This document shows, in pieces, positions 6,263-7,267 of a stretch of DNA of 7,267 bases. A model generated the notes under the pieces. It worked only from the letters and a program-made list of their open reading frames with translations. It was not told the origin of the DNA and did no database searches. Position 1 is the stretch's first letter. The number at the start of each line of letters is the position of its first letter. The position numbers and the translations under genes were made by a program. Source of the DNA: Planctomycetia bacterium (lineage in GTDB: Bacteria > Planctomycetota > PLA2 > JAEUHO01); NCBI GenBank assembly GCA_030618975.1, contig JAUXCH010000237.1, positions 1 to 7,267 on the forward strand, given 5' to 3'.

Positions 6263-7267
6263 ATGACGCGACAGGACCTCAGACTCGCCATCCTCGCCGG
6301 CGGCTCGGGAACGCGCTTCTGGCCGGCCGGCCGCCGCTCGCGACCGAAGCAGGTCCTCGCTCTCGACGGGGACGACCCGCGATCGCTCGTGGAGCTGACC
6401 GTCGAGCGCGTCGCCCCCCTCTCGGCCGCGCCGCCGTGGATCGTGGCGCCCGCGGATCTCTCGAAGGAGCTCGCGCGCCATCTGCCCGGTCTCGGGAAGG
6501 ACGCCTACCTCACCGAGCCCCGGCCGCGCAACACGGCCGCCGCCGTCATCCTGACGGCGCACGTGGCGGCCCGCACCATGACGGCGCCGGGCGCGACGGT
6601 CCTCGCCCTGCCGGCCGACCACCACGTCCGCCCGGCGGGCCGCTACCGCAGGATCCTCGCCGCCATGGCCGCGCGCGCGAAGCGCGCGCACGCGATCCTC
6701 ACGCTGGGCCTCGAGCCGGATCACCCGGCTACGGGATACGGCTACCTCGAGATCGGCGAACGCATCGAGAAGCGCGCGGTCGGAAACGTCCACGTCGTGA
6801 AGCGCTACGTCGAGAAGCCCGGGGCGGCTCGTGCGCGGCGTCTCGTGGCCGACGGGCGCCACCTGTGGAACGGAGGCACGTTCGCCTTCCGGCCCGAGGT
6901 CCTTCTCGCCGAGGCCGCCGAGCACCTTCCGGAGGTCTCGGAGCCCATCGCCTCGGCGTTCGAGCGCTGGGGCACGCGCGGGTTCGGCGCGGCTCTGGGG
7001 AGGGCGTACGACGCCATCCCCTCGATCTCCGTGGACTACGGGATCATGGAGCGAACCCGGCGGGTCGAGGTCCTCTCCGCGGACCTCGAGTGGGACGACC
7101 TCGGCAGCTGGGATGCGGTGGCCCGACACAGGCAGCCCGACGCCGAGGGCAACCGCATCCGGGGCGACGTCACGGCCGTGGACGCGAAGGACTGCGTCGT
7201 CGACGCCGCCGACGGGCACGTGGCCCTGCTCGGCGTCCGGGACCTCATCGTGGTCCGGACCGGCGAC
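6263..7267 (+). CDS. manC: Mannose-1-phosphate guanylyltransferase (C-terminus cut by window edge)
   Basis: This cytoplasmic nucleotidyltransferase makes GDP-mannose from mannose-1-phosphate and GTP, for O-antigen, exopolysaccharide or GDP-fucose-type sugars. The 335 visible residues show the signature LAGGSGTRFWP at 11-21 with RPKQ at 27-30, which bind the nucleotide. LPADHH at 116-121 carries the metal-binding Asp. YVEKP at 182-186, WNGGTF at 202-207 (usually WNSGxF), SVDYGIMER at 256-264 and WDDLGSW at 277-283 all belong to the family. After that comes the start of the left-handed beta-helix tail (GDVTAVDAKDCVV, then LLGVRDLIVVRTGD). Members without a fused phosphomannose isomerase domain are about 350-360 residues, so only some 15-25 residues should be missing, though a fused C-terminal domain cannot be excluded. 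ATG 6263 is supported by GAGG six bases upstream. It follows the AsmA-like gene by 53 bases on the same strand, consistent with an envelope-related cluster. Confidence 0.92.
   Translation, partial: MTRQDLRLAILAGGSGTRFWPAGRRSRPKQVLALDGDDPRSLVELTVERVAPLSAAPPWIVAPADLSKELARHLPGLGKDAYLTEPRPRNTAAAVILTAHVAARTMTAPGATVLALPADHHVRPAGRYRRILAAMAARAKRAHAILTLGLEPDHPATGYGYLEIGERIEKRAVGNVHVVKRYVEKPGAARARRLVADGRHLWNGGTFAFRPEVLLAEAAEHLPEVSEPIASAFERWGTRGFGAALGRAYDAIPSISVDYGIMERTRRVEVLSADLEWDDLGSWDAVARHRQPDAEGNRIRGDVTAVDAKDCVVDAADGHVALLGVRDLIVVRTGD

Noticed and set aside
6671..6689. Alternating GC tract with inverted symmetry around a central AA
   Set aside because: It lies within manC and encodes an ordinary Ala/Arg/Lys helix. 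It is explained by codon bias and has no regulatory position.
6062..7219. Minus-strand open frame of 385 codons opposite manC
   Set aside because: The plus strand carries every guanylyltransferase motif in order. The minus-strand product has antisense composition and no domain.

Overview
The window is high-GC DNA (about 70% G+C by eye) and almost wholly coding. It reads as ordinary chromosomal housekeeping and cell-envelope sequence, not an accessory island. I saw no mobile element, CRISPR array, tRNA, rRNA or phage gene. A very large single-anchor AsmA-like protein suggests a diderm (Gram-negative-type) bacterium. The GC content and gene mix would suit a high-GC lineage such as Planctomycetota, Myxococcota or a related uncultured phylum, but the phylum cannot be fixed from this sequence.

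Layout. (1) Positions 1-417, minus strand: the N-terminal 139 residues of an alpha-D-phosphohexomutase, most like phosphoglucosamine mutase (GlmM), running off the left edge. (2) Positions 418-504: a short divergent promoter region. On the minus side it has a good -10 box and a strong Shine-Dalgarno (SD). On the plus side it has a TAnnnT box placed for a leaderless transcript, and no SD. (3) Positions 505-6209, plus strand: a tight three-gene run of tsaB, alr and a 1245-residue AsmA-like protein, with gaps of 13 and 10 bases. (4) Positions 6210-6262: a 53-base gap with a perfect 14-bp palindrome. (5) Positions 6263-7267, plus strand: mannose-1-phosphate guanylyltransferase, running off the right edge.

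How the genes fit together. GlmM feeds UDP-GlcNAc, alanine racemase supplies D-alanine for peptidoglycan, AsmA-like proteins are linked to lipid movement across the periplasm and outer-membrane upkeep, and ManC makes GDP-mannose for surface glycans. Four of the five genes therefore serve the envelope. TsaB (tRNA t6A modification) is the exception, and it leads the plus-strand operon.

No undescribed defence, mobile or biosynthetic system is evident. The points most worth a second look are the contrasting start signals in the divergent promoter, the divergent TsaB N-terminus, the huge AsmA-like protein coupled to alr, and the palindrome that abuts the manC ribosome-binding site.
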